Part shown: positions 8,379-15,007 of the stretch, one piece after another
How the letters are laid out: every line of letters begins with the position of its first letter
How positions within the stretch are numbered: position 1 is the stretch's first letter
Virus record (IMG/VR): IMGVR_UViG_3300042879_000273
Span: 1-20,105 of that record
Strand: one strand, 5' to 3'
Origin: a virus
DNA length: 20,105 nt
Notes under the pieces: model-generated
The model's database searches: none
Seen by the model: the letters and a program-made list of their open reading frames with translations, nothing else
Told to the model about the DNA's origin: nothing
Translations under genes and position numbers: made by a program

Positions 8379-10685
8379 TCAAGCTGCTACCTTTGGAAAG
8401 TACTCTGAGTAGTACTTCTTCTTTCCGTGATACGACTTGTCGTATAGCTGGGAGACCAGAGTGTCCTTTCCGTGAAAGTGGATGGTCATGTCGATTTCCT
8501 TGTTGTCAAATAGACGCTCGCAATCCTGAGCTAGTGCTAGAAGCTCTCCAGTAGTCCAGAAGGACTTGCCGTGACACTCTACGGGAATGTACTTCTTTCT
8601 ATCGTCTTCAAGCTTCTCATTCTTCATCTCTTCAGCCATATTTGGGATCGAAGCATCAAACCCAAAGAGATGGAACTGACGGAAGCCGACAATGTGGAAC
8701 ATGCCGATAGCCCGCATGGCAGAGCAAGTACCGCCAGTTACAAAGGTAGCATCATCGCCTAGATCAAGTTTTGTCTCGACGGTGAAGTTCTTTGGGTTGG
8801 CTGCTTGCTGGATAGCCTCCGAAAAAGCATGCCAACCGTAGATGTTGTCTGTCTTCTCCATCAAAAGCTTTGTCACGCTTGTGTCGGTCATTGATGCCAG
8901 CAGGAACTTGGTCTCCTTTTGGATATCCTTGAATAGTTCAGTACGTACAATGCCGTGTGTAGACGTACCAGTAACTGGTCGTGGATCTAAGATCACGCAA
9001 GCATACGGAACAATCCCATTCTTTAGGAGAGTTGGGTAGCTGTGCTTGACACAGATAATCTTTGAGTTGTGCCTCCTTGAGAGTTCCTTTACCTTCTCAA
9101 AATCGGTGGACGGACCAGCAGAGACGATGATGGCATGCTCGTCATTGGTAGTGTACTTTCGCACAAACTTCCAATCCTTGATAAGCTTCATGTTCTCCTT
9201 GATGTTGTTAAGGATATACTCTTTTGGCATGCTGTCCCTTGGCTGCACAACAATCGGGACCATCATGATATCCTTGCGGATATCCTCAAGTTCCTTGTTG
9301 TTCAGAAGGACAACCAGATGGGTAATGCCTCCACCCTTTACCTTGTCAGTCGAAGGTACAACTGCAATGCGCTTGCCTTCATCCTTAAGCTTCTTGAATA
9401 ACCTGTTGGTGCCTTGATGTTCTTCGCCTAAGATCTTTCCATCAGCATCCTTTGAGAAGTAATCGTCAAACACGATGACTGGGACATTTTTCAGGTTCTC
9501 ATAATCGGACACTACGGTAGTCTCGCTGTGACCACCATCAATGTATGCAAAGTCAATTGGTGGCAGATTTGCAACACTGTTGGTTAGTGTTACCTTTGAG
9601 TCTCCCTTGTGGAGTTCACAGGTAAAGGTCTTGCCCTTCTCCTTCATCTTATCAGCAAACTGCATTAGACGCTCACGAATAGCATCGATTGTGTTATGCC
9701 TCTTGGAGTTCAGTTCAACCTTGTCTAGCTCCTCCGTGGCCTCTTCGAAGAGATCATAGCCTGTGTAGTGAACGTCATCAAGCGTCTCAAAGGCAGCTAG
9801 GGACATCTCAATGGCTCTACCGCCATTCCAAGTCCCAACCTCTACGATGTGAGCCTTCTTGTCGTCCTTCTTGCCTACGTACTGTCGGACTAGATCCGCA
9901 AGCTTCTTGTATCTACTGGCCCTGACATCGGGAGCTACTCCAGTTGGTGCATCCTTCAGGTTGCCTTTGAAGTGGACCATGTACTGGCTTAGTGGAGACT
10001 GTGCGAATGCTGCAAGCCCTACGGCATTGGCAGAAAGGTTTTGTACGTGTGCACCATGAGCTTGGTAGATCTTCAGGAGACGCTCAAAGATAAAGCCATC
10101 ATGCCATTCCCTGTAGGCTGTAACCTCTCCAATGTCATAGCAGCCACGAAGATCAGCAAGAAGAAATGGACTGACATTCTTGTTGAACATGTTAAATGCA
10201 ATGAAGGATGTTTCGCTGTAGTCAGCATCCTTCCGACCTAGATGAACAATGTCTGCATTTCTGGCTAGGATCTCTAGGAGCTTGTCCTTTGAGAACGGCT
10301 TTGTCGTAATAGTGTCAGCATCAAGCCAGCACAGCCAGTTGCCATGCTCTACAGTCTCATCGTACAGAGCATACTGCGTAAGCGCGTAGACCTTGTGACA
10401 CCACTTGACTGCATCCAGACGCCAGTTGTACGGGGTCTTTCCACCCATCGTGCCATCGTACGTCTTCATGCGCTCACGGTAAGAAAGCATGGGCTTGACT
10501 AGATTGAGGTTCCTGTACTCAATCTTAGGTGAAGATGGAAAGTCATTTACTGTCTCAGACGAGCAGTCGTGGAAGTACGCTACAAGCTTTAGATCATCCT
10601 TCCAGTTCTCTACGACAGAGAGAAGCATGTTCTTGGCATACTTCTTGAAACCTTCTTCGCTAAACGAAGTTACAAATGTAATCAT
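8379..10685 (-). CDS. Three-domain fusion: glycosyltransferase, methyltransferase, DUF115/MptE-like
   Basis: A 768-residue protein with three recognisable parts. Residues 1-240 look like a GT-A fold glycosyltransferase with LDADT at 121-125 giving the metal-binding D-x-D, and HDGFIFERL near 195. Residues 275-460 are a class I S-adenosylmethionine methyltransferase of the Methyltransf_24 kind: VEVGTWNGG (281-289), an acidic residue after strand 2 (YDL, 310-312) and AYIDGGH (380-386). Residues 515-680 match the DUF115/MptE-like fold: IIVSAGPSTDF near 520, ILDPRP at 565-570, VTGGTCSA near 650 and LFGFDAS near 675. The ATG at 10685-10683 overlaps the preceding stop as ATGA. An upstream in-frame ATG at 10763 would only add the translated 33-bp repeat, so I reject it. 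Substrates are not readable; a role in building or decorating a glycan is inference. Confidence 0.85.
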   Translation of the reverse strand: MITFVTSFSEEGFKKYAKNMLLSVVENWKDDLKLVAYFHDCSSETVNDFPSSPKIEYRNLNLVKPMLSYRERMKTYDGTMGGKTPYNWRLDAVKWCHKVYALTQYALYDETVEHGNWLCWLDADTITTKPFSKDKLLEILARNADIVHLGRKDADYSETSFIAFNMFNKNVSPFLLADLRGCYDIGEVTAYREWHDGFIFERLLKIYQAHGAHVQNLSANAVGLAAFAQSPLSQYMVHFKGNLKDAPTGVAPDVRASRYKKLADLVRQYVGKKDDKKAHIVEVGTWNGGRAIEMSLAAFETLDDVHYTGYDLFEEATEELDKVELNSKRHNTIDAIRERLMQFADKMKEKGKTFTCELHKGDSKVTLTNSVANLPPIDFAYIDGGHSETTVVSDYENLKNVPVIVFDDYFSKDADGKILGEEHQGTNRLFKKLKDEGKRIAVVPSTDKVKGGGITHLVVLLNNKELEDIRKDIMMVPIVVQPRDSMPKEYILNNIKENMKLIKDWKFVRKYTTNDEHAIIVSAGPSTDFEKVKELSRRHNSKIICVKHSYPTLLKNGIVPYACVILDPRPVTGTSTHGIVRTELFKDIQKETKFLLASMTDTSVTKLLMEKTDNIYGWHAFSEAIQQAANPKNFTVETKLDLGDDATFVTGGTCSAMRAIGMFHIVGFRQFHLFGFDASIPNMAEEMKNEKLEDDRKKYIPVECHGKSFWTTGELLALAQDCERLFDNKEIDMTIHFHGKDTLVSQLYDKSYHGKKKYYSEYFPKVAA

Positions 10686-11539
10686 GATTGCTTGCTCTCT
10701 CCCGTGTACGCTTTCCTTAGACGTTCCCATTCGTCCGTGTACGCTTTCCTTAGACGTTCCCATTCGTCTGCGTAAACACCGTCAATGTCTCTGGAAGGAC
10801 GCCAGTTAGGGTATACCGGACCTCCTGTTGTGAAGTGTACGATTGCTGGGTCAATTGATGGGTCGGAATGACCATCAAGCCAATTCCACTTGTGGTCAAA
10901 GCCATGAATAAGGCTTTCGCCGTAGGACAGATTGTACTGATCTGGATCCGGTTTTCCTATGAATGGCTCGTCTAGCCAAGTAAAGCTGTGTAGCCAACTC
11001 CCAGTTCGGTAGTTGACGTTTGTAACATCAAGGGACTTGTTTGCTTCGTGGTTGCAGTTAAACATCATCAAGGATGACCAGTTCTTCCTGAAGTACCTTG
11101 TCTGTGCAACTCCATCCATCTTGACTTCAGCAGTAGGATTGTAGTCATGCTTGACACATCCAATAGCTTTGTCCATTGGGAAGGTCTCAAATAGCTCAGC
11201 AATATCCGCGCGAGCGTACATGTCGCAGTCCATGAATAGGACTAGACCCTTGTGGTTCTCAATATACGGCTTGTAGAAATGTTCAAAGAGGACTGGTGTC
11301 AGGAATCTGGTAAAGCTGAACTCCGTAGAGAATGGCTTTCCGTCGATTACGTCAATGTTCTGTCCGTTTACCTTTTCACTCTTTCTGTAGTACAGGGTTA
11401 GATCCCTAAGTTCCTTCTGGACAATAGGCTGAACCATAAGCCTAGACTTTGAAAGCTTGTGCAAGGTACTCTTGAGTACTCTTGTGTAGATTGCCTCTTT
11501 TGGATCGTATCCAATGAGGACAGTGTAGGTATTAGACAT
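10682..11539 (-). CDS. Glycosyltransferase (GT-A fold, GT8-like)
   Basis: A 285-residue enzyme predicted to move a sugar from a nucleotide donor. It starts with a strand (YTVLIGYDP) typical of sugar-nucleotide binding. It has MDCDMY at 103-108, where Asp104 and Asp106 form the D-x-D metal site, followed by NWSSLMMFNC (153-162) and IVHFTTGGP (233-241), the late His region seen in GT8-like enzymes. AAGGG at 11546-11550 sits 6 bases before the ATG at 11539, which decides against an in-frame TTG at 11542. The C-terminal tail contains DEWERLRKAYT twice in a row, the product of a perfect 33-bp tandem repeat. It overlaps the fusion gene by four bases, so both are likely made together. Acceptor unknown. 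Confidence 0.85.
   Translation of the reverse strand: MSNTYTVLIGYDPKEAIYTRVLKSTLHKLSKSRLMVQPIVQKELRDLTLYYRKSEKVNGQNIDVIDGKPFSTEFSFTRFLTPVLFEHFYKPYIENHKGLVLFMDCDMYARADIAELFETFPMDKAIGCVKHDYNPTAEVKMDGVAQTRYFRKNWSSLMMFNCNHEANKSLDVTNVNYRTGSWLHSFTWLDEPFIGKPDPDQYNLSYGESLIHGFDHKWNWLDGHSDPSIDPAIVHFTTGGPVYPNWRPSRDIDGVYADEWERLRKAYTDEWERLRKAYTGESKQS
10702..10768 (-). repeat. Perfect 33-bp tandem duplication at the glycosyltransferase gene end
   Basis: Units 10703-10735 and 10736-10768 are identical over 33 bases, and one flanking base (10702) also fits the period. The unit length is a multiple of three, so the glycosyltransferase stays in frame and gains a second copy of DEWERLRKAYT. Identity without a single change suggests a recent event. 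Confidence 0.95.
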
Positions 11540-11555
11540 CAATCACCCTTTTGAA

Positions 11556-11613
11556 TTAGACCTCACGTTATTGGTCTAAAGCCCTAACCAATTGCGACAT
11601 GCTTTATGCATGT
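11556..11613 (-). promoter_or_regulatory. Leader of the glycosyltransferase gene with competing hairpins
   Basis: The roughly 97-base gap before the glycosyltransferase holds three inverted repeats. ACATGC/GCATGT (11597-11602, 11608-11613) has a 5-base loop. ATTGGT/ACCAAT (11570-11575, 11587-11592) has an 11-base loop. TTAGACC/GGTCTAA (11556-11562, 11573-11579) has a 10-base loop. The last two share bases 11573-11575 and cannot form together, so the leader could switch structure just upstream of the AAGGG box. I see no good sigma70 promoter here. Function is inference. Confidence 0.45.
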
Positions 11614-11636
11614 ATGGCTGTGGCCTTTCTCACTTA

Positions 11637-12038
11637 TCAGTTGATATCAAGCTTCTTTGCGTTCTTCTTTTCTTGATCGATGATATCAATCTGAACTCGT
11701 AGGAGACCATTCACGAACTCCGCTGATGTAGCCTTGGAGTTATGTGGAGTAGTGAACTTGCGCTTGAATGGTCTGCGAGCAATGCGACGCTCAAAGTATA
11801 CGTGTTCTAGATTGTGTCCTAGTGTGTCATCCCTTTCAACCGGATTGCCAGTGATAACGAGTCCCATATCGGTGACCTCAATATCAATCTCTTCTCGACT
11901 GAACCCAGCTAGGGCTAGTTCGACATAGAATGAATCTCCCTTTCGATAGATGTTGTAGGGAGGATAGGCTTCTTGATTTAGAGACAGTGGATTCATCATA
12001 GCCTCAATGTCGAAGTCCTTTAGAAGTCGTGTCAGCAT
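11637..12038 (-). CDS. hsp20: Small heat shock protein, Hsp20/alpha-crystallin family
   Basis: A 133-residue chaperone that would hold unfolding proteins without ATP. The alpha-crystallin domain spans about 27-125: YNIYRKGDSFYVELALAGFS with IDIEV (start of the domain), LVITG (60-64), an Arg/Lys-rich strand with FERRI...FKRKF (82-95) and the closing NGLLRV (110-115) carrying the family G-x-L motif. The tail ends LDI, a possible match to the I/L-x-I/L oligomer motif. The N-terminal arm is short. A strong AGGAGG (12048-12053) lies 9 bases before the ATG. The gene stands alone between two structured gaps and has its own sigma70-like promoter right after the reductase gene. Phage Hsp20 genes are known in cyanophages and other marine phages; a role in virion assembly is inferred. 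Confidence 0.92.
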   Translation of the reverse strand: MLTRLLKDFDIEAMMNPLSLNQEAYPPYNIYRKGDSFYVELALAGFSREEIDIEVTDMGLVITGNPVERDDTLGHNLEHVYFERRIARRPFKRKFTTPHNSKATSAEFVNGLLRVQIDIIDQEKKNAKKLDIN

Positions 12039-12078
12039 AGTCTTATACCTCCTATTAGAGCGTATGTGGTTACGTTAG

Positions 12079-12098
12079 AAGCCCTTAATCAAAGGCTT
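12079..12098 (-). promoter_or_regulatory. Leader hairpin upstream of hsp20
   Basis: In the minus-strand RNA, AAGCCTTT and AAGGGCTT form an 8-pair stem (one G-U pair) closed by a GATT tetraloop. On the plus strand the same position is a C-A mismatch, so the structure favours the minus-strand RNA. No T-run follows, so it is not a standard terminator; it more likely shapes or protects the hsp20 leader. Confidence 0.5.
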
Positions 12099-12100
12099 AC

Positions 12101-12138
12101 TGGTGACGAAGACCCTTTTAAAGGCATCTTCGCCACCA
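12101..12138 (-). promoter_or_regulatory. Long hairpin between the reductase gene and hsp20
   Basis: In the minus-strand RNA, TGGTGGCGAAGA and TCTTCGTCACCA pair over 12 positions with one G-U pair, and the inner CCTTT/AAAGG extends it. The outer T overlaps the last base of the predicted -10 box, so a transcript from that promoter would keep only part of the left arm. It could end or process reductase read-through while leaving the hsp20 mRNA free, or act as a DNA operator. No T-run follows on the minus strand. Confidence 0.55.
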
Positions 12139-12166
12139 ATATATCCAATACTTGATGGAAAGTCAA
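12138..12166 (-). promoter_or_regulatory. Sigma70-like promoter for hsp20
   Basis: TTGACT (12166-12161) and TATATT (12143-12138) are separated by exactly 17 bases. Each box matches the host sigma70 consensus at five of six positions. It lies directly after the reductase stop codon, with a predicted start near 12131. It points to host RNA polymerase control of hsp20. Confidence 0.65.
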
Positions 12167-12169
12167 GTC

Positions 12170-14098
12170 TTATTTTGTCAGGTCTACAATCTCACAGGCT
12201 CCGGAAGCGCAAGCTAGTGTTTGAGTTCCGAAGGTGCTGTCCTCCTTCTCGTAGAGGGACAGTGCAGACCAGTCAATAGTCGTTGGCATGTTCTTCAGCA
12301 TCCTTGTGTAAGTCTCCTCATCGGTATCTTGATAAGGTGCCTGTGGATAGATATGGTCATCGTGAGGAAGAAACGAGATACCAGAGCAGATGTCAAAGTT
12401 CTCGTAGACCCAAGCACCTACAGCCATCCACTCATTGTCCCGTACGTTGATTGTCACTGATGGCTTATGCTCTGTCCAGTTGAGAGCGTACGTCTTCCAT
12501 ACCTCAAGCTGGTCAACAGCAGACATGTCTCGCCTTAGAATTGATCTTTCTGGAGCCTTCATCGGGAATGAGAACACGACAGTATCATTAGGATGGAAGA
12601 CTTCGGGTTCGTTGGGGATTCCGGAGTCCATCATTAGGCGAGTAAGCGGATCTTTGATGTCGCCACGGACAGTACGGACGTAGTAGTCATTGTGCCGTGC
12701 GTGGATGCCGCTAGCAGCGTCAACAAGCTGGCTGACGGTGCCAGATGGCTTGATGCACGTGATAGCTGTCGATTGCTCAATCCCGAGAAGCTCTGACCAC
12801 TTCTTGTTGACTTCTACAGCGCAGTCACGAAGAGACTTAAGCGTCTCTGGGTCTGGATTGGATGTCAGAGGATTGTCCATGATACCCGTGAGAGATACAC
12901 CTAGAAGCCTTTCTTCTTTAGTGTTCTTCTGCCAAACCTTGCGTAGGTAGGGGAAGTTCACAAACGTAGACTGGATTGTCCCAAGGATGGTGGCATTGCG
13001 GATCTTGACAAGTAGATCATCATACGTGTCGGTGCTACGGACAACAACCTCGGTCAAGTTACAGAACTGGTTGTTTCGTAGAATGATCTCGCTGCAAGGA
13101 TTTGTCCCAAAGTCATGATTGGAATCCCTTCGACCATTACGCGCTACGTGTCTCTGTGCAGCATACCTAGCAAAGATACCACGTTCGCCACTCTTGCTTT
13201 CCACAAGGGATAGCCATTCCTTCATGAATGAAGTCATGAATGGCTTGTCGGTGTACACAGCAGAGTTGTTGGCTAGAGTACGCTGTGGGTTTGATCTCCA
13301 CCACTCTCCACTCTTACAAACACGCATACGCTCGTCAGAGAGATCTGACAGGGAGATCATTGCAGATCGACGTACACCACCGACCACAACGACATCTCCA
13401 ATCTTGCACATGATGTCGTGACACTCAATGGAGTTAAGCTTTCTGCCGCTAGCTTTCTTGAAGATGTCAACGACAAAGGAGAATAGCTGGTTCAGAGGCT
13501 CCGGACCACTAGCCCTGCCGCCAAAGGTCTTCAAGCGAGAACCAGCAGGACGGATCTTGGATAGATCCCAAGACGGGATTTCTCCGCTGTAGAGCATGGC
13601 GATAAGCTTGCGAAGAGCCTTTGCCCAGCCTTCCTTTGAGTCATGGACAACGATGACATCGTCGGATGTAAACATCTTGTCCGGCACTTCTGGAAGGTTG
13701 TTGATGGCTTCAGTCTCGACTGAGAAGCCTACACCTGTACCACATAGAAGGATGAACATGGCTTCATCAAAAGACTTGATGTCGTCTACAGCCAAGTAAG
13801 AGCAGTTGTACCCACAAGTGTTGTCTCGCTCCAGAGCAGGACCAGCAGTCATCAGCATTCGCATCGACGGCATGACCTCCAGATTGAAGATTGCCTCGCG
13901 TAGAATGCTGATGGTTTCTCCGCTATTCTTGCCGAGAACGGGGCGAACTACATTGTCGATGTATCGATCAACAGTCTCTGCCCAAGTCTCCCTTCGGTTC
14001 TTGTCCTCTAGCCATCGTGCATAGCGGCTAAGAGCGATAAACGTCTGGTAATCTGTTGGCAAGTACTGTGGCTCGTTAGGGCGATCCTTCTGCTGCAT
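12170..14098 (-). CDS. nrdJ: Class II (adenosylcobalamin-dependent) monomeric ribonucleotide reductase
   Basis: A 642-residue enzyme that reduces ribonucleotides to deoxyribonucleotides for phage DNA synthesis, using a radical from coenzyme B12. NPCSEIILRNNQFCN gives Cys335, Glu337 and Cys346, with the same spacing as Cys408, Glu410 and Cys419 of the Lactobacillus enzyme. Cys99 in NCSYL fits the partner cysteine. The tail LACASGACE gives Cys630 and Cys635, five apart like the re-reducing pair 731/736. KPSGT (450-454) fits the phosphate-binding loop. It is shorter than the 739-residue Lactobacillus enzyme. No separate small subunit or activase is encoded nearby, as expected for class II. A weak GAGG precedes the ATG, and a strong terminator separates it from the upstream genes. 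Confidence 0.93.
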   Translation of the reverse strand: MQQKDRPNEPQYLPTDYQTFIALSRYARWLEDKNRRETWAETVDRYIDNVVRPVLGKNSGETISILREAIFNLEVMPSMRMLMTAGPALERDNTCGYNCSYLAVDDIKSFDEAMFILLCGTGVGFSVETEAINNLPEVPDKMFTSDDVIVVHDSKEGWAKALRKLIAMLYSGEIPSWDLSKIRPAGSRLKTFGGRASGPEPLNQLFSFVVDIFKKASGRKLNSIECHDIMCKIGDVVVVGGVRRSAMISLSDLSDERMRVCKSGEWWRSNPQRTLANNSAVYTDKPFMTSFMKEWLSLVESKSGERGIFARYAAQRHVARNGRRDSNHDFGTNPCSEIILRNNQFCNLTEVVVRSTDTYDDLLVKIRNATILGTIQSTFVNFPYLRKVWQKNTKEERLLGVSLTGIMDNPLTSNPDPETLKSLRDCAVEVNKKWSELLGIEQSTAITCIKPSGTVSQLVDAASGIHARHNDYYVRTVRGDIKDPLTRLMMDSGIPNEPEVFHPNDTVVFSFPMKAPERSILRRDMSAVDQLEVWKTYALNWTEHKPSVTINVRDNEWMAVGAWVYENFDICSGISFLPHDDHIYPQAPYQDTDEETYTRMLKNMPTTIDWSALSLYEKEDSTFGTQTLACASGACEIVDLTK

Positions 14099-14134
14099 GG
14101 CTGGTATGTCCTCAAATAAAAGATGGTTGAAGAG

Positions 14135-14188
14135 ACAAAAATCCCGTCTGGGATCAATGGCTTATCGCTCAAAGTTCCCAGACGGGAT
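14135..14188 (-). terminator. Strong hairpin terminator of the replication block
   Basis: Arms 14176-14188 and 14141-14153 are perfect 13-bp inverted repeats (ATCCCGTCTGGGA and its complement) with a 22-base loop. On the minus strand they run into TTTTTGTCTCTT. This is the clearest Rho-independent terminator in the window. It would end the transcript running from the helicase to the DUF3310-like gene. The unusually long loop may have another role. Confidence 0.85.
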
Positions 14189-14217
14189 GATGTATGTGTT
14201 CGTGTGTACTGGTTAAC

Positions 14218-14691
14218 TTAGGTAGGCTTGTCTTTAGTTTCAACCCTGTTATCGTGGATCGAAAGCATAATGATCGCATAGTGAAGGATCTTTAGCAAGT
14301 CCTTCCTGTTGTACCCATCCTTGCGACCATACCGCTGCCAGTACTTGAGGATGCTGCCCATGCAGAACCCCTCACCATATCCACTATCGATCATGATCTC
14401 CGTTGCTTGCATCTTGCTCTTGGCATAGTGAGCGGAGTACGTTGAGTCAATGTACTCCTTTAGCTCAGCAATATGCTTTGCCTCATTGTATTTATACACA
14501 ATGAAGTCAGAAGATAGATCTGGATAGATCTGTGTTTCATCCGTGGATGAAGGGATGTTGACGTTGTACTTTACCTGTGGATCGTAGAGATACATTGGCC
14601 CCTTCATGTCATTGATGTATGGGTCATAGATTACATCACCAATCTTGAACTTGTCAATCATTGAGGACTGTGTTGATTCGTTTCCTGACAT
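14218..14691 (-). CDS. DUF3310-like phage protein
   Basis: A 157-residue protein. Residues about 95-145 (GYGEGFCMGSILKYWQRYGR, then a Lys-Asp-Leu helix and LHYAIIML) match the compact helical DUF3310/SaV-like pattern found in many phages, often called a nucleotide kinase without good proof. The first 70 residues are Tyr-rich (DVIYDPYI, GPMYLYDP) and I do not recognise them. AAGGAG at 14699-14704 sits 7 bases before the ATG and fixes the start, even though it lies inside the preceding gene (38-base overlap). It is the last gene before the strong terminator. Function unknown. Confidence 0.65.
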   Translation of the reverse strand: MSGNESTQSSMIDKFKIGDVIYDPYINDMKGPMYLYDPQVKYNVNIPSSTDETQIYPDLSSDFIVYKYNEAKHIAELKEYIDSTYSAHYAKSKMQATEIMIDSGYGEGFCMGSILKYWQRYGRKDGYNRKDLLKILHYAIIMLSIHDNRVETKDKPT

Positions 14692-15007
14692 ACTTGATCT
14701 CCTTTGTCTTTATGACCTTGAATGCAAATGATCGCACAAACTGTGGCTCAAGTCCAGCCATGTCGCAGACATCGACAAAATCTTGACAAGTGACCCCTAC
14801 GGAAGAGAAGAACCAAGCTTGTGCCTGTGCACGAGCCAAGGCTTCTTCCTCTGGCTCGTTTTCATAGGCTGGTTTAGTAGCATCAAGAAGTGCTTGAAGA
14901 ATTACCGTACGAAAGAGGATCAACTCTTGTGGGGTTGATGGTCCGTACGAGTCAAGTCTTAGTACTTCTCCGAGGCTTTGAAGGCTTTCTCTTCTTTTCT
15001 CTTCCAT
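14654..15007 (-). CDS. Conserved-looking phage protein of unknown function
   Basis: A 117-residue mostly helical protein. The middle has an acidic Ala-rich helix (EEEALARAQAQAWFFSS) followed by FVDVCDMAGLEPQFVRSF. This Ala-Trp-Phe...Val-Cys-x-x-Ala-Gly-Leu-x-Pro-x-x-Val-Arg layout recurs in small proteins of proteobacterial phages and prophages; I know of no function for it. It overlaps the endonuclease I gene by 56 bases and the next gene by 38 bases in other frames. Only a weak purine run precedes the ATG, so translation may depend on the upstream gene. Confidence 0.65.
   Translation of the reverse strand: MEEKRRESLQSLGEVLRLDSYGPSTPQELILFRTVILQALLDATKPAYENEPEEEALARAQAQAWFFSSVGVTCQDFVDVCDMAGLEPQFVRSFAFKVIKTKEIKYVRKRINTVLND

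Noticed and set aside
9046-9417. A 123-codon plus-strand frame inside the fusion gene
   Set aside because: Ser/Leu-rich, no ribosome binding site, and opposite to conserved methyltransferase and DUF115 motifs.
10686-10763. N-terminal extension of the fusion protein beginning with a doubled MGTSKESVHGR peptide
   Set aside because: It is only the 33-bp repeat of the upstream gene read in another frame. The ATGA overlap start at 10685 fits the glycosyltransferase domain start.
12101-12138. CIRCE heat-shock operator at the hsp20 inverted repeat
   Set aside because: The arms do not resemble the TTAGCACTC/GAGTGCTAA sequence of CIRCE.
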